This document shows, piece after piece, positions 1 to 10,215 of a stretch of 64,000 nt of DNA. The notes under the pieces were generated by a model that was not told where the DNA came from, did not search any database, and saw only the letters and a list, made by a program, of their open reading frames with translations. Each line of letters opens with the position of its first letter. Position 1 is the stretch's first letter. A program made the position numbers and the translations under genes. The DNA is from Uloborus plumipes (taxonomy: Eukaryota > Arthropoda > Arachnida > Araneae > Uloboridae): contig JAXGGA010002357.1 in assembly GCA_038373865.1 (NCBI GenBank), positions 1 to 64,000 of the forward strand, read 5' to 3'.

Positions 1-2453
1 TTGAAAGGAAATAAAAGTTGTAAAAAATATACTATTGTACCATCATCATCATTTATGTGTACGCTGATGTATTTCTGGAACATTTTGACATAATTAAAAA
101 TATGTGTGCTCGCCAAAAAAGTTAATGCTCGTGTTTAATGGTAATTTTTTCATGATTACAAGACTATGAAAAAAATCCTGTAAAATTGGTGACAGAACTT
201 AAAATTGTAGTTTATTGTATTTTAATAAGATTCTTAGCATAATTTTAGGAGAAAAAGAAAATAGTGAAATGCATTAGTGGTTCCTAGTGTAGAAAATTTT
301 TGTTAGATTAAAAAATGTGTAAAAATAAAAATAATTATAGAAAGTGTTTAACGTTTTTAAATATATTTCTGTGTGATTTTCAACGGAAATGAACCTACAA
401 AAGAGCATGTTAGTTCATTAAATTATCCTTTCATTTTTACAAAAATGTTGTTCTACTTTAAAGAAAAAAAAGGCGGTAAAACCAGATACCGTAAATAAAA
501 ACTGGTTAATTAAATATACTATATGCATGATAAATAGGAATTAGCTTTGTATAGTGACCTTTTTTGTTTATACGAAAACGAAAAAGTAAGATGGGTCCGA
601 AAGTGTAGGAATTCGTCAACTGCCTTATGAGCAGCCATTTTTCGGTCATCTTAGAGAAGTCATCAGTCTGAAGAGGCAGGTTATCGAATTTGATTGCAAG
701 CGCAATTTAGAAAATTTAGTCATTTTTATCATAAAAGTTGAATTCAATGGCATAATATGTACATATGGTGAATTGAAGCAAGTACTGTCACGATTATTAA
801 CCGCAATAGCAGTTATTTATCAAAAGGAAAAGCACAGAAAGAAGCTAAATGAAGGAAGAATTGTTTCAATCAAAATTTCTATCAATGGAAAGTAGAATAT
901 TTGTTTGCTTTTTCAAATTAATGCAATTTATCAAAATTAATTTCCATAGAATGTAAAAATAAATAAATAAGCGACGAAGAAAAGTATTTTAAGAAATTTC
1001 AAATCTTAAAAAGGCGTTTTCCTTAAAATAACTTTGAAACATTCAAAAGACATAAAATTACAAATAATAAATATTTAGTCTACTAACCAAGATGGGTGTA
1101 CTTTTGATTGACTGCAATATTCCGTATTTGGTGGGCTCAGGTTTTTAACTTGCAATCGATTCAAACATAAAAACCTCAAGTTCAAGCAATTTTGATTTTA
1201 CTCAATGAAAATGAATCGTTCTGCAGCAGCATTTATTCTGTTTAGTTACCCTTGCTTTTGTGAAAATATGTTTGGACTTTTATTCAAATAAATGTTTCTG
1301 ATGTTGGAAAAATAAATGTAGGATTTTAAGAAAAATATAACTTTTTTGCCAATTTCGTCAATTGTTCCAGCTTTGTGTAAACTTTTTCGCCAATTTCGTC
1401 AATTGTTCCAGCTTCGTGTAAACTTTTTTGCCAATTTCGTCAATTGTTCCAGTTTTGTGTAATTATCAAGACAAATATTCCTTTCAAAAATATACAATTA
1501 AAGCTCAGTATCGCTAAAGGAAAGAAAAAATAACCCTGCTATTCAAGAAAAGTTTCATTCTGTTAAATAGAACATAATTTTTTGTCCTCTGCAAGTGAAG
1601 AGTTTTACTGTCGGTATGAATAATAAATTAACTAACCAATGATGAAATACTTAAAAGTGATACTGATTTATGGAAAGATATTGCGGACATTATTATAAGG
1701 AAATAAACGCTGTTACCCTACCCGACGAACAACAACAATATGCTTACAGTTAAGCGACAAAAAACTTCACAAATAACAACAATTTTAAGCTCTTTGTGAT
1801 AGTGGAAAACACTGCAACTTGATTGTGCAAGATTTACTTGGGGGGAGGGGGGAGGTGTCTGAGGGAGTCGTTTGTTGAATGAGAATACACTGATTATTAG
1901 TAGCTAGGATAAAAATTTCTAGTTCGTGAAAAAGAATAACTGTCTGTAAAGGGAAGCTCAGAGCATAAAGAACCTAGGGGTTTGAAGCTTTAAGAAAAAA
2001 AGTCAATAAAATACGAAATTCAGTGTAGCGTCATTCGAAATTAGTTTTAGTGATCTGCAACTTTTTCTGGTTTTCCCCAACTTGCTTTCACGAAATTTTT
2101 CAATTTGTCCGAAAATAGTGTCTTTTGTTTTTCCACCTGTGTCCAGAAATTGCACTAAAGGATGAAATTTGTGAAGTTTACTGCATGAGTGTTCAAGACA
2201 CTGTCAGCTTTGATTACGATGGGGTAATACAACAGTTTTGCTTAAAGAAAACATTTTTTAAAGCATTATCTCAGTAATGAAAGTTTTGAAACGTCATCTC
2301 TTAAACTGACTGCAAACTATGGTGTGATACAAGGGCTCTTATTTGTCAGTGAGCATGTAATTAAAACAAGTCTTGGTGATAGAAGCTGGTTTCCAACCAA
2401 ATGCAACGGCTACGAAATCTTTGCCGTCGCCTTTCTAATAATATCTTTGGTTC
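1..2453. other. AT-rich non-coding stretch
   Basis: I see no recognisable gene here. Frames on both strands close quickly and no protein motif was recognised. The only structure found is the 41-bp tandem repeat listed separately and a purine-rich run of G near 1839-1858. Confidence 0.6.
1339..1461. repeat. Tandem repeat, 3 x 41 bp
   Basis: Three head-to-tail copies of a 41-bp unit begin at 1339, 1380 and 1421. Each contains TTGCCAATTTCGTCAATTG or a one-base variant (TCGCC in copy 2). Differences between copies are single substitutions, such as CTTTG, CTTCG and TTTTG near the unit end. It is non-coding and reads as a small minisatellite. Confidence 0.9.
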
Positions 2454-2455
2454 TA

Positions 2456-2789
2456 CACGGCAAAAAACAAATTATTTTTACAGTATAATACTGGCAGCCG
2501 AGGATATAATTTAATACCGTAAAATGCACAGTAATAAACTGTAAAACTAGCAATTTTACAGTTTCTTAATGTAAAGTGAGAGATTTTACAGTTTATTGCC
2601 GTAAAATTTTGCCGTGTTATACTGTAAAAACAACAGTATAATACTGGAAGCAGAGGTTCCAGTTTAAGACTGTAAAAGGAACTGTTAAATAATAAACTGA
2701 TAATAAACTGTTAAATTGGCAATTTTACAGTTTCTTAACGTAAAAGTAGCTATATTATACTGTAAAAACAACATTCATTTTTTACAGTG
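2456..2789. mobile_element. CACTG-ended MITE rich in ACTGTAAAA words (copy 1)
   Basis: A 334-bp non-autonomous element flanked by TA on both sides (2454-2455 and 2790-2791). The right end in reverse complement reads CACTGTAAAAAATGAATG; the left end is a decayed CACGGCAAAAAA. Further in, both ends share TTTTTACAGTATAAT. The interior is made largely of ACTGTAAAA and its complement TTTTACAGT, arranged as short palindromes, and the body appears to be a dimer of a unit of about 150 bp ending in CAGTATAATACTGG. It has no coding capacity. Further copies lie at 36264-36595 and 39446-39827. The superfamily is uncertain: CACTG ends occur in the CMC (EnSpm/Chapaev) group, but a TA duplication would also fit Tc1/mariner. 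Confidence 0.75.
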
Positions 2790-2900
2790 TACGCAATTCA
2801 GCAAACAGGCTCTCCAGCTTAATGAGTGGTTGTCTCTCTCATCTACCCATTAATAAAAAATATACAAAGATCATGTTTTATGAATGTCAGTTTTATACTA

Positions 2901-4360
2901 ATGTCCAAAATTATCTTTACATGCATAAATTCACTGATATCTCAGAAACTATGAGCTATGGATTTCTGATGTTTTGTGGAATGTTACATAGCACTATGAC
3001 ACATAAATAACAAAGGGAAAAAGTAAGGGCATTGCGCATAACATAAAATTGTCGCATGAAACATGAAAAATGGTAATAAAATGTGGAAAAACAATTTCAG
3101 AAGAAATCGCGAAACAGTATTAAGCCTTACGATTTTAATACAGAATATGATCTCCTCTGACTTGTATACACATATTACAACGTGTTTTCATGCCGGCAAT
3201 CACGTTGTTGACCACAGTTTGACGAATTAAACTCCACTCTTCAAGTAAGGCCGTCTTCAGAGCATTTACAGTTTGAGGAGGATGAGGTCTACGTGCAATT
3301 GCTCTTCCAAGGTAGTCCCATAAGTTCTCTATCGAATTCAGATCAGAAGACTTTGCTGGCCATGGTATTCGCTCAATGCCTTGACTTTCAAAGAAGTCGT
3401 CAACGAGTGTTGCTCGGTTTGGATGAGCATTTCCGTCTATAAATAGAAAGTCAGGTCCATATGCACCTCTGAAAAGTCTGACATAAGGCTCTAGCACCGC
3501 TTCCCGATACTTCTCGCCAGTCGTAGATCCACTGTCGAAAACTTGTGAGGGTGTACGTCCATTGATCATTATTCCTCCCCATACCATCATACAGTACGAC
3601 CGAAACGGTCACGTTTCATAATGTTTGAGGGATGATTTCGTGTTCCTGACTCCCTCCACATGTAAACAAGTTGAGAATCACCTGCAAAACTAAACCTAGA
3701 CTCATCGGTAAACATAACATGGAACCATTGGTGGTCACTCCGATTCTGATATACTTTGCATCAATTCTGGCGTTCCCTCTTACGTTGTGCGGACAGTGAC
3801 ACAAATACCTTTGGCTTTCTGGGATGAATGAATGTATTATTAAGTCTTCTGTAAACCGTTTGCTGTCATACAGCAGTTCCAGTGGCGGCTAAACGCTCGT
3901 TTAGGCCAGTTTACGGCCTTGTCCAACCCTTCTTACAACAGTTCCCTCAGTTTGAAACTGTTTCCATAACGTGGAGACTGTCTGTCATGAAATGTTCTGA
4001 CATTTGGCTACGTCCGTAATAGGCTGCCCTGCTTCTAAACTGCCAATAAATCGCAACTTCACAGATTCTTCCAAATGATACATCGAATTCATAGAAATCC
4101 GATTTGAGCCCTTACACACTGAAATCAAACATTATATCGCAGAGATTTACTAAGTTACTCGTTTTGCGCAAAGCGCTTGGTTACGCATCGGATGACGTAA
4201 GCCTATATTTGCATAACCCAGACTTGTTTGATAACTTTTCATTGGTTAATGCTACTTAGGCTTGTTTTTCACACATTTTCTGCAAAAATGGATCACATTG
4301 ATTGGACATTTCAATGAATATCATTATTTTTGTATACGTAAAGATAATTTTGGACATGAA
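2901..4360 (-). mobile_element. Degenerate Tc1-like transposon
   Basis: An element of about 1.45 kb bounded by inverted copies of TGTCCAAAATTATCTTTAC (about 2902-2920 and 4338-4356). The right end carries a second partial copy of the same motif (GAATTTGGACATA at 4358-4370), so the outer base is uncertain by about 10 bp. It encloses a minus-strand Tc1-type transposase broken by stops and frameshifts. The LTR retrotransposon begins roughly 30 bp to the right. Confidence 0.8.
3135..4083 (-). pseudogene. Tc1-like transposase pseudogene
   Basis: The relic of a cut-and-paste DDE transposase that would bind its element's TIRs and integrate at TA. Reading leftward from an ATG at 4083, an N-terminal helix-turn-helix region (GSLEAGQPITDVA, then TLWKQFQTEGTVVRRVGQG) is followed by a middle block with the first catalytic Asp in FTDESRF, and a C-terminal block (3135-3590) with IPWPAKSSDLNSIENLWD, which holds the final acidic residue. 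The frame is broken by an in-frame TGA where Trp is expected before CKVYQNRS, by further stops in the N-terminal part, and by a frameshift near 3591. Where the second catalytic Asp normally precedes Asn, the sequence reads DGNAHPN, so that position appears to be Gly. The product cannot be active. Tc1 assignment is firm; the family within Tc1 is not resolved. Confidence 0.9.
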
Positions 4361-4388
4361 TTTGGACATATGGATTGAATTTGTTCCT

Positions 4389-4545
4389 TGTAACATTTAC
4401 GCTGAAATGTTTACTAGAAAGTGGCTACTCAATAGAACCTTAAGCATATTTTATTAACAAGCGGTGAGACACATAACAAAGACGATTCTATTAATTCAAT
4501 TTCTAATGGTACTGTTGCCAAACGCTAAGTAACAAAGTATTAAGG
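4389..4545 (-). repeat. 3' LTR (partial) of the gypsy-type element
   Basis: 157 bp, about 97% identical to 6863-7019. Its outer edge, TGTAAC on the plus strand, gives the expected ...GTTACA end of an LTR. The inner edge runs directly into the integrase reading frame, whose stop codon at 4540-4542 lies inside the repeat. The first part of this LTR therefore seems to have been lost compared with the right copy. Confidence 0.75.
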
Positions 4546-5139
4546 GGACTGCACAGCATCTGACTTATCCTCTTCGCTGTCAGGCATTCCTTTCATCCTA
4601 TCATCACGACTTTTAGAAGTTTGCTCCGGTGAATTACTCGTAGGTAGATTCTCATCCTTTCCCGTTTTGTGTCGAAGGAACCACGAATTTCTTCTATATG
4701 TTGCTCCCTCGGGTGTTCTTATGATGAAAGATCTTGGTCCCGAAGCAGGGGCAATTACTTCGGCCGGTCTCCAATCTCTGTGTCTTTTCCGAAACCACAC
4801 ATCCTCGCCAATGTTAATGGGCTTCTTTGGCTTGGATCCTCTATCCCTGTATGCTTTGTAACTTATTCTTAATGCTCTTAAGTTTTCTGGAACATTTTTT
4901 ATTATTTGGGACATTAACAGGTTCTTGCTGATTGGGAGAGTTCCTTTTGTTCGTCGTCCCATTAGCCTTTGCGCTGGAGATCCTAGATTTCTTCGGGGTG
5001 TGTTTATGTTATTAAGTAACGCCAAATATATGTCTGAGCCGTCGGAAATACACTTTGCAATAAGATTCTTGGCTTCTTGAACATATCTTTCTACAAGACC
5101 ATGTGCTCTGGACTGGATACCTGAATTTCAAAATTTCAC
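4540..5139 (-). pseudogene. Integrase C-terminal half, gypsy-type (fragment)
   Basis: The open frame runs from about 5139, upstream of the ATG at 5025, to the stop at 4540-4542. It starts with the end of the catalytic core, including HGLVERYV, whose Glu codon (5089-5091) fits the last residue of the D,D-35-E triad. It continues through the helical region (NTPRRNLGSPAQRLMGRR) into a C-terminal domain with VWFRKRHRDWRPAEVIAP and RRNSWFLRH, typical of gypsy integrases. A charged tail follows. It is in a different frame from 5136-5513, so core and C-terminal parts are separated by a frameshift. Integrase would insert element cDNA into the host genome; this fragment could not do so alone. Confidence 0.8.
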
Positions 5140-5513
5140 TCTTCCTCAAAGTGGTAAATTTCCTTTGATATTAACTGAGAGCCGGCATCTGAGCACAAAA
5201 TTTCAGGAACTCCGTGATTGGAAAACCAATATTTCATTGCTTTGATTACTACAGAGGATGATATGTTGCAAAGAACACAGAGAATAAGCATTTTTCGACA
5301 TTCAAAGTTAGTCCTGCATTTGTCAGAATCTTGACCCAACTCAACACATGAATTTTTTCCTAAGATTGATTGTACTACTTCATCCACTATCATAAATCGA
5401 GTGGTGAAATTATTACCTTTAACCTTGACTGATGATACACTTTCATGAGTAACGTTCATTTTGTGATTGGAAAAGGAAATCAATGACCGCATATTTGTAT
5501 TTAAAAATTTCAA
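5136..5513 (-). pseudogene. Protease end joined to integrase core (deletion junction)
   Basis: The first 80 or so codons match the second half of a retropepsin (TTRFMIVDEVVQSILGKNSC resembles the family's flap and ILG region). From about codon 90 the frame reads as an integrase core, with KAMKYWFSNHGVPEILCSD; the SDAGSQ segment carries the second catalytic Asp at 5187-5189 (canonical SDNGPQ). The whole RT and RNase H region that should lie between is absent. An internal deletion therefore fused protease to integrase near 5300. The start of the protease lies beyond the inserted MITE. Confidence 0.75.
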
Positions 5514-5531
5514 ATCAGCTTTTACGGCTAA

Positions 5532-5834
5532 GGCAGGAATTCAAGTGAAACACCATTGCAATCACTTCGAATTGCAATCGCTCCTGGAAGTGAATTACAT
5601 TATCATCAACTTAACTTGGCACTGACGTCACGATGGGTGGAGCCAATAAGAGCTCACAAGAAGTCAGCGATCTCCTCTTATTCGCTAAGTAGGCTGTGAC
5701 GTTTTATCCAGCTCGTTTTTCATAGGCAAACGTCACGCTGGCGTTACGATGTTTTTATCAAGAAATGTTCTAATGTAATTCATTTCCAGTACCGATTGTA
5801 ATTTGCGATCACCTGTTTCACTTGAATTCCTGCC
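5532..5834. mobile_element. PIF/Harbinger-like MITE inside the retropepsin gene
   Basis: A 303-bp element with long imperfect TIRs that begin GGCAGGAATTCAAGTGAAAC and stay similar for about 70 bp. It is flanked by TAA on both sides (5529-5531 and 5835-5837). A 3-bp TWA-type duplication and ends starting with GG are hallmarks of PIF/Harbinger elements. The core (about 5606-5756) is closely related to the MITE at 44873, sharing TGACGTCA (5623-5630), GGAGCCAATAAGAGCTCACA and TTTTTCATAGGC. It separates the retropepsin DTG segment from the rest of the protease, so it landed after the retroelement did. It has no coding capacity. Confidence 0.85.
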
Positions 5835-5837
5835 TAA

Positions 5838-6176
5838 GTCTCGCGACAAAACATTGCACTGAGCACCTGTATCCAATTTAAATTTAATTTTTGTTCCGTT
5901 GTCAAATTCTGAAATTTCATACCAACCAGATTTTTTTTTGTTTTTTAGAAATACTATTTACAACGAAGCACTCATCAGATGCATCTTTTGTCAAATCGCT
6001 TACCGATAATACATTTTTAGTACGGCACATTTGAGAAAAATGTCCTTCCTTCTTGCAGGCAAAACAAGTCTTTTTGTATGCCGGGCATTCTTTCTTCTTA
6101 TGAATTTTCCCACATCTTGTACATTGACTTTTAGGTGTACTTTTTTACCGTCCTTTACTTGGGGTTTAAATCCAGC
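5838..6176 (-). pseudogene. Gag zinc knuckles and retropepsin active site (fragment)
   Basis: In minus-strand translation two nucleocapsid-type zinc knuckles are visible. One is CTRCGKIHKKKEC (6085-6123; spacing C-X2-C-X3-H-X4-C, one residue short of canonical). The other is CFACKKEGHFSQMC (6025-6066; canonical C-X2-C-X4-H-X4-C). About 50 codons later comes KLDTGAQCNVL (DTG codons 5866-5874), the aspartic protease active site. An A-rich run near 5930-5940 shifts the frame between knuckles and protease, and the protease is cut by the MITE at 5834. Nucleocapsid packages element RNA and the protease matures the polyprotein; both are inactive here. Confidence 0.8.
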
Positions 6177-6826
6177 TTAATTAGGGTTGTGTTTTGTTTT
6201 TACGGCTTCAATTTTCAGTGGTTCGTTCTTCATAGAATCAATTTGGTTCCGAGTTTGTTCGGAAGCTTTACATATTTTTAGTGCCTTTTCCAGAGATAAA
6301 TTGTCATCAGACAACAGTTTTTCTCTATCTGCGTCGCGATGAATGCCAACAACAATGCGATCCATTACCAAGCTATCGTGTAATTGACCAAAATCGCACG
6401 ATTTACTTTTTCGCAATAATTCATTCAAAAAATCATCACATTTTTCGTTTGGACCTTGTATCACTTTGTTAAAGATGATTCGTTATACGTTATATTTGTT
6501 TTCGGCAAGAAATAATTTTCAAAAGCCTTCACAACTCCTTCAAGTGTTACTTTCGTTTCATCCGAAAATGAATTAAAAACACTCCCCGATCCTATTGCTG
6601 TCATGAACAGGGCAATTTTCACATTTTCCGGCTTCTTTTCCAGTTCCACAACTATAGAGTACCATTCGAATTGCTGAAACCATGTTTTCCACGACCTTGA
6701 TATGTCACTGGTAGCTAAAATCAATGGCGGGGGCTGACGAGCACTTATGTTGCCTGTGCCACTTTCGGAAGTTCCCCTTTGAGGAGTTTCGTTTTGCGAC
6801 GTCATTATTAATATTTTACGAAGCAC
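6177..6826 (-). pseudogene. Gag pseudogene, gypsy-type
   Basis: Two overlapping frames (6461-6826 and 6177-6464) form one broken gag. The likely start is the internal MTSQNE, eight codons into the first frame, and a Pro/Ser/Gly-rich segment follows. Next come SRSWKTWFQQFEWYSIVVEL and VKAFENYFLPKTNITYN, the pattern of the capsid-like domain of arthropod gypsy gag. After a frameshift near 6464 the second frame gives FLNELLRKSKSCDFGQLHDS and MDRIVVGIHRDADREKLL, the capsid C-terminal half. Gag would form the virus-like particle. The assignment rests on motif resemblance; no full-length alignment was possible. Confidence 0.75.
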
Positions 6827-6849
6827 ATAAACTTTCAGTTCAATATGTA

Positions 6850-6862
6850 GGTTTCGGCACCA
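6850..6862 (-). other. Putative primer-binding site
   Basis: Directly inside the right LTR, the element strand reads TGGTGCCGAAACC immediately after the LTR end GTTACA. A TGG-initial purine-containing motif at this position is the usual tRNA primer site of LTR retrotransposons. I did not identify the matching tRNA. Confidence 0.6.
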
Positions 6863-7166
6863 TGTAACACTTATGCTGAAATGTTTACTAGAAAGTGGCT
6901 ACTCAATAGAACCTTAAGCATATTTTATTAACAAGCGGTAAGACACATAACAAAGACGATTCTATTAATTCAATTTCTAATGGCACTGTTGCCAAACGCT
7001 ATGTAACAAAGTATTAAGGCGTTATAGTTACAGTTATTGTGACACTTGTGGTTATGATAACTTAGTGCAGTAACGGTCTTACACAGCAGACGTATTTTAC
7101 TACCATCTCAATCTATGTGAAATCAGCTGAATCATGTCTTGCGTGTACGTTTAAGACACGTTAACA
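6863..7166 (-). repeat. 5' LTR of the gypsy-type element
   Basis: The inner end (TGTAAC at 6863) is well defined by the left copy and the primer-binding site. Homology with the left copy covers 6863-7019. The outer end is inferred at about 7166, where the element strand reads TGTTAACG, because an LTR normally begins with TG. The part beyond 7019 has no partner in the window. Confidence 0.55.
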
Positions 7167-9368
7167 TCAATGACAACACTGCATCATAATAGTGAAAATA
7201 ACTATGTGAGTGGCGCATTGTGTTTTACCATTCACCAATGCAAATTTTCAATTCCAATGTGTTGTAAGCCTTATTTTAGACCGATAACATCAGCAACAAG
7301 AAAAAAATCTCATCACTCTTGGTGCCAGCGCCCTAAAACTATTAAAAGCACTGCTGGACCATAGAACCTGAATAAAGAATTTTACTGCTCTTACTCCTAG
7401 ATTTTTTTTTCATAATGCCGAGTTATATCCTATCAGTTAAAAAGTTGAAAAAATTGTTTCTATAATTTTTATAACTTCAGTTATATTTTATATATTGAGC
7501 ATTTTTCTCTCAGAAGAAATACAAAATTTCGTTTAAAGGGAAAAGTCATTTAACTTCAATGAAAATTGTATGTAACAAACAGTGAAATGTAATTTTCTTG
7601 AATAAATTAATTTGTGTGAGAAATATTTGCTAAAATTTACAGCTGAAATAAGCTTTGTAATAACTGGTGAACAGAGATTGACACCTAAATAACAAAAGAC
7701 AATCAATTCTCTTTTCTCATACAAAAATAAATGTCAAAAAATCATTTCCACAAAATAACGACTGAAAGTTGCTAAGCGAATGGTTATGTCAATCTGTTGT
7801 TAGTTGGCAGATCTGTGTCCATTAAAGCAGAAATGAAAGGATCTCCCGAATTATTTATTTATATATGTAATATTGCTTGATAACCATAAAATAGCGTTTT
7901 GTATTGTTATTCTGAACAATTTCTTTCTCTTATTTTGCAGAGCTGTTCATTATTCATTAACGTCCATTTTCAGTAGAAGATTTAATCTTCAGGATTTTAT
8001 TGATGTACTTATAAGAAAGAAAACTATTTATTTAAGTGGGTGGGGTTGTGTCCCAGAAATTTTTGCACAGAATTCTGAGTTGTATCTTTCATCAAATCTG
8101 AAATGGTCTGTCCATGGATGGACAGATTGGATTTTGAATAAGTAATTTCTGATATTTTGCTTTTGATGGGAAATCATGAATAAAATGGCATCAAAACTCG
8201 AACAAGGAAGATGAAAAACTTTGCTTGTATGGTTAGGAAATAACAAAAAATCTTAGAATATAATTGTAAAGGTTAATTTTCCGCAATTGCTGGGCCTCAA
8301 TACTTTAGTACCGACAGTAAGAATGATCTTCTTTGTTCTGAAAAAGCATTTTCATTGAGAAACTCGGCAGCTAAGTTCTTGTCTGGCAAGAAATATATCA
8401 ATGTGAAACAGAGGAAAAAGCTGATCAGTCTTTCATGATTGTAAAAGAAATTCCAATGTGTATGTGAATGAGTACCTGAAGAAACATCTCTTCCATGCCA
8501 TTCTCTTCCCAGCCATTCCTAAAAAAAAACTAATGCTTCTGTACTCTTCTGGTCTGCTGTAATCACGTCTCATTATTCAAAATTGGCAAGATGTTGTTTT
8601 CTGCAAAAAAAGTTGAAATTGCTGATAAGAAATCCAAAATTCCATATGCTCTTGAATTATGTCTATAGAACGCTGTTGGGATCTTTCTTATCAGCAAAAG
8701 ATGTAAAATTTCACAATTTTCAAGAAACTATCCCTTTAAAGAGGATCGTCGAAAAGTTTTATAACAAACTGTGCAGAATATGTTTTAACAATTTTATAAC
8801 AAAAAGTTGATGCGCACTATCAAGTAAGAGGTACAATTATGTTGCCAAAAATATTTTAAAAAAAGCATTTTTTTTTCTAGTATAAAATAAATGTGTAATC
8901 TTAATTATGCACAGAAAAACTGTCTCATTAAAAAAAAATTCAGTGTTGTATGCCGGCAAAATATGTGCAAAACTTTCTGGGAAAATCCTTACTTAAGTAG
9001 TTGATTCATTTATTTGTTTATGTCAACATTGAGAAATAAAACTCTAATTACTAACAAAAGAATATTTTTCGCTCTCCACAATAAAGAATATCTAAAAATC
9101 CTTACAAGTCACGTCGTGATTTTTTACTTTCAGTTGTAACAACGGAACTTCAATGTTATTTGATTTTACTGCTGACGAAGCGTTTTCCAAAAGCAAACAT
9201 TCTGACTAACGGTTAATAGTGCGTAGAATGTTTTAACAAGAAAGCATATCCTCAATCTACATATTTCTAACTGTTGGGCTAGAAGGGTACAGAGTTTCTT
9301 TTTAAAAGGCAGCACATCTTGAGTTTCTTCTAGTAAGTTGTTAAAAAAGCTCGAATTCTGTAACCTGT
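7167..9368. other. AT-rich non-coding stretch
   Basis: No gene, transposase motif or clear inverted repeat was recognised. Open frames are short and their translations are low-complexity. Confidence 0.55.
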
Positions 9369-9370
9369 TA

Positions 9371-10213
9371 GGGTAGACCGGGGCACGTTTAGGCACAGTT
9401 GGTGTATCATCAGCAGTGACAGATTGATGCTGGTCCTTAGCAAGTACTCTCACAAGTTTTTTAGCTTCCGTCGAGCTTTGGTATAGCTTCTGGGAAGGAT
9501 GACCTATTTTCTGACAACTTGAGTAAATTTTGTGTTGAACTTATTGAAGCTTATTGTGAGCTAAGAATGCTCAGATAAAAATAAGCATGGAACTTTATCC
9601 CTGTTTGAGAACAGTATTCGTATGAACAAAAATGTTATTAAATTTTATCGTTAAAAATAAATCCGAACAAGGCTTCGGGGCTCGTTTACGCACGTTCTTA
9701 CTGCGTAAACGTGCACTTGAAGCTTTTTTGCACCGTACTGCGTCAAACCTTTTTGGTATAATCTGGCTATTTAGTTTTGCAAATCATCATTTAAATTTTA
9801 ATTGAGTAAGAGATTCGTTTCCAGCAGCTTACAATCATAGTTGTATCTTTATGTCTACCCGGCTTTAATTTAATAGGCTTTGCTCATTATAAACGTTTTT
9901 TATTTTATAAATGGGAAGACATTATGTTCAAAAAACTAACATAACTAAGTTAGCTGTCAAAATAATGAAAATGCCGATCTGTAAGTTTTTCTGGGTCAGT
10001 AAACGTGCCCCGTGTGTTGGGCAGGTTTACTCAACAGACATTGACCTAAATTTTTTTTAATACTTAAATACTCAAACAGGGCAAAAACTGAATGCAAACT
10101 TTAACTTTATTAACTGTTTTATAAAAACATAAAGTATAAAGTTTCCTGAATTAAAACATAAAAATTAGAAAATTCATTGAAAAAGCCCCGCGTGAACGTA
10201 CCCCGGTCTACCC
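9371..10213. mobile_element. TA-flanked MITE with GGGTAGACCGGGG ends
   Basis: An 843-bp element flanked by TA (9369-9370 and 10214-10215). Its TIRs begin GGGTAGACCGGGGCACGTTT; the right end in reverse complement is GGGTAGACCGGGGTACGTTC. Words of the type GTTTACGCACG and CGTAAACGTGCCCC recur inside, near 9384, 9680-9715, 10000 and 10190, as would repeated transposase-binding sites. It encodes no transposase. The sequence from about 9383 to 9740 is shared, inverted, with 26177-26566. The superfamily is unknown. Confidence 0.75.
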
Positions 10214-10215
10214 TA

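Larger units (their letters stand above)
4389..7166 (-). mobile_element. Ty3/gypsy-type LTR retrotransposon, internally deleted
   Basis: A minus-strand LTR element. Direct repeats 4389-4545 and 6863-7019 differ at 5 of 157 positions. Between them, in element order, lie gag (6826 to 6177), two zinc knuckles (6123 to 6025), a retropepsin DTG motif (5866-5874) and a partial integrase (about 5300 to 4540). A putative primer-binding site abuts the inner end of the right LTR. Reverse transcriptase and RNase H are missing: protease-type sequence passes straight into integrase-type sequence near 5300. A Harbinger-like MITE interrupts the protease. I found no matching TSD at the outer ends. It is a defective old copy with several frameshifts. 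Confidence 0.85.

Noticed and set aside
4667..4872. Plus-strand frames over the integrase region
   Set aside because: They are antisense shadows of the minus-strand integrase fragment.
7020..7024. Target-site duplication for the LTR retrotransposon at the end of the 157-bp homology
   Set aside because: The flanks CGTTA and TTCCT (4384-4388) do not match, so the right LTR must extend further or the flanks are rearranged.
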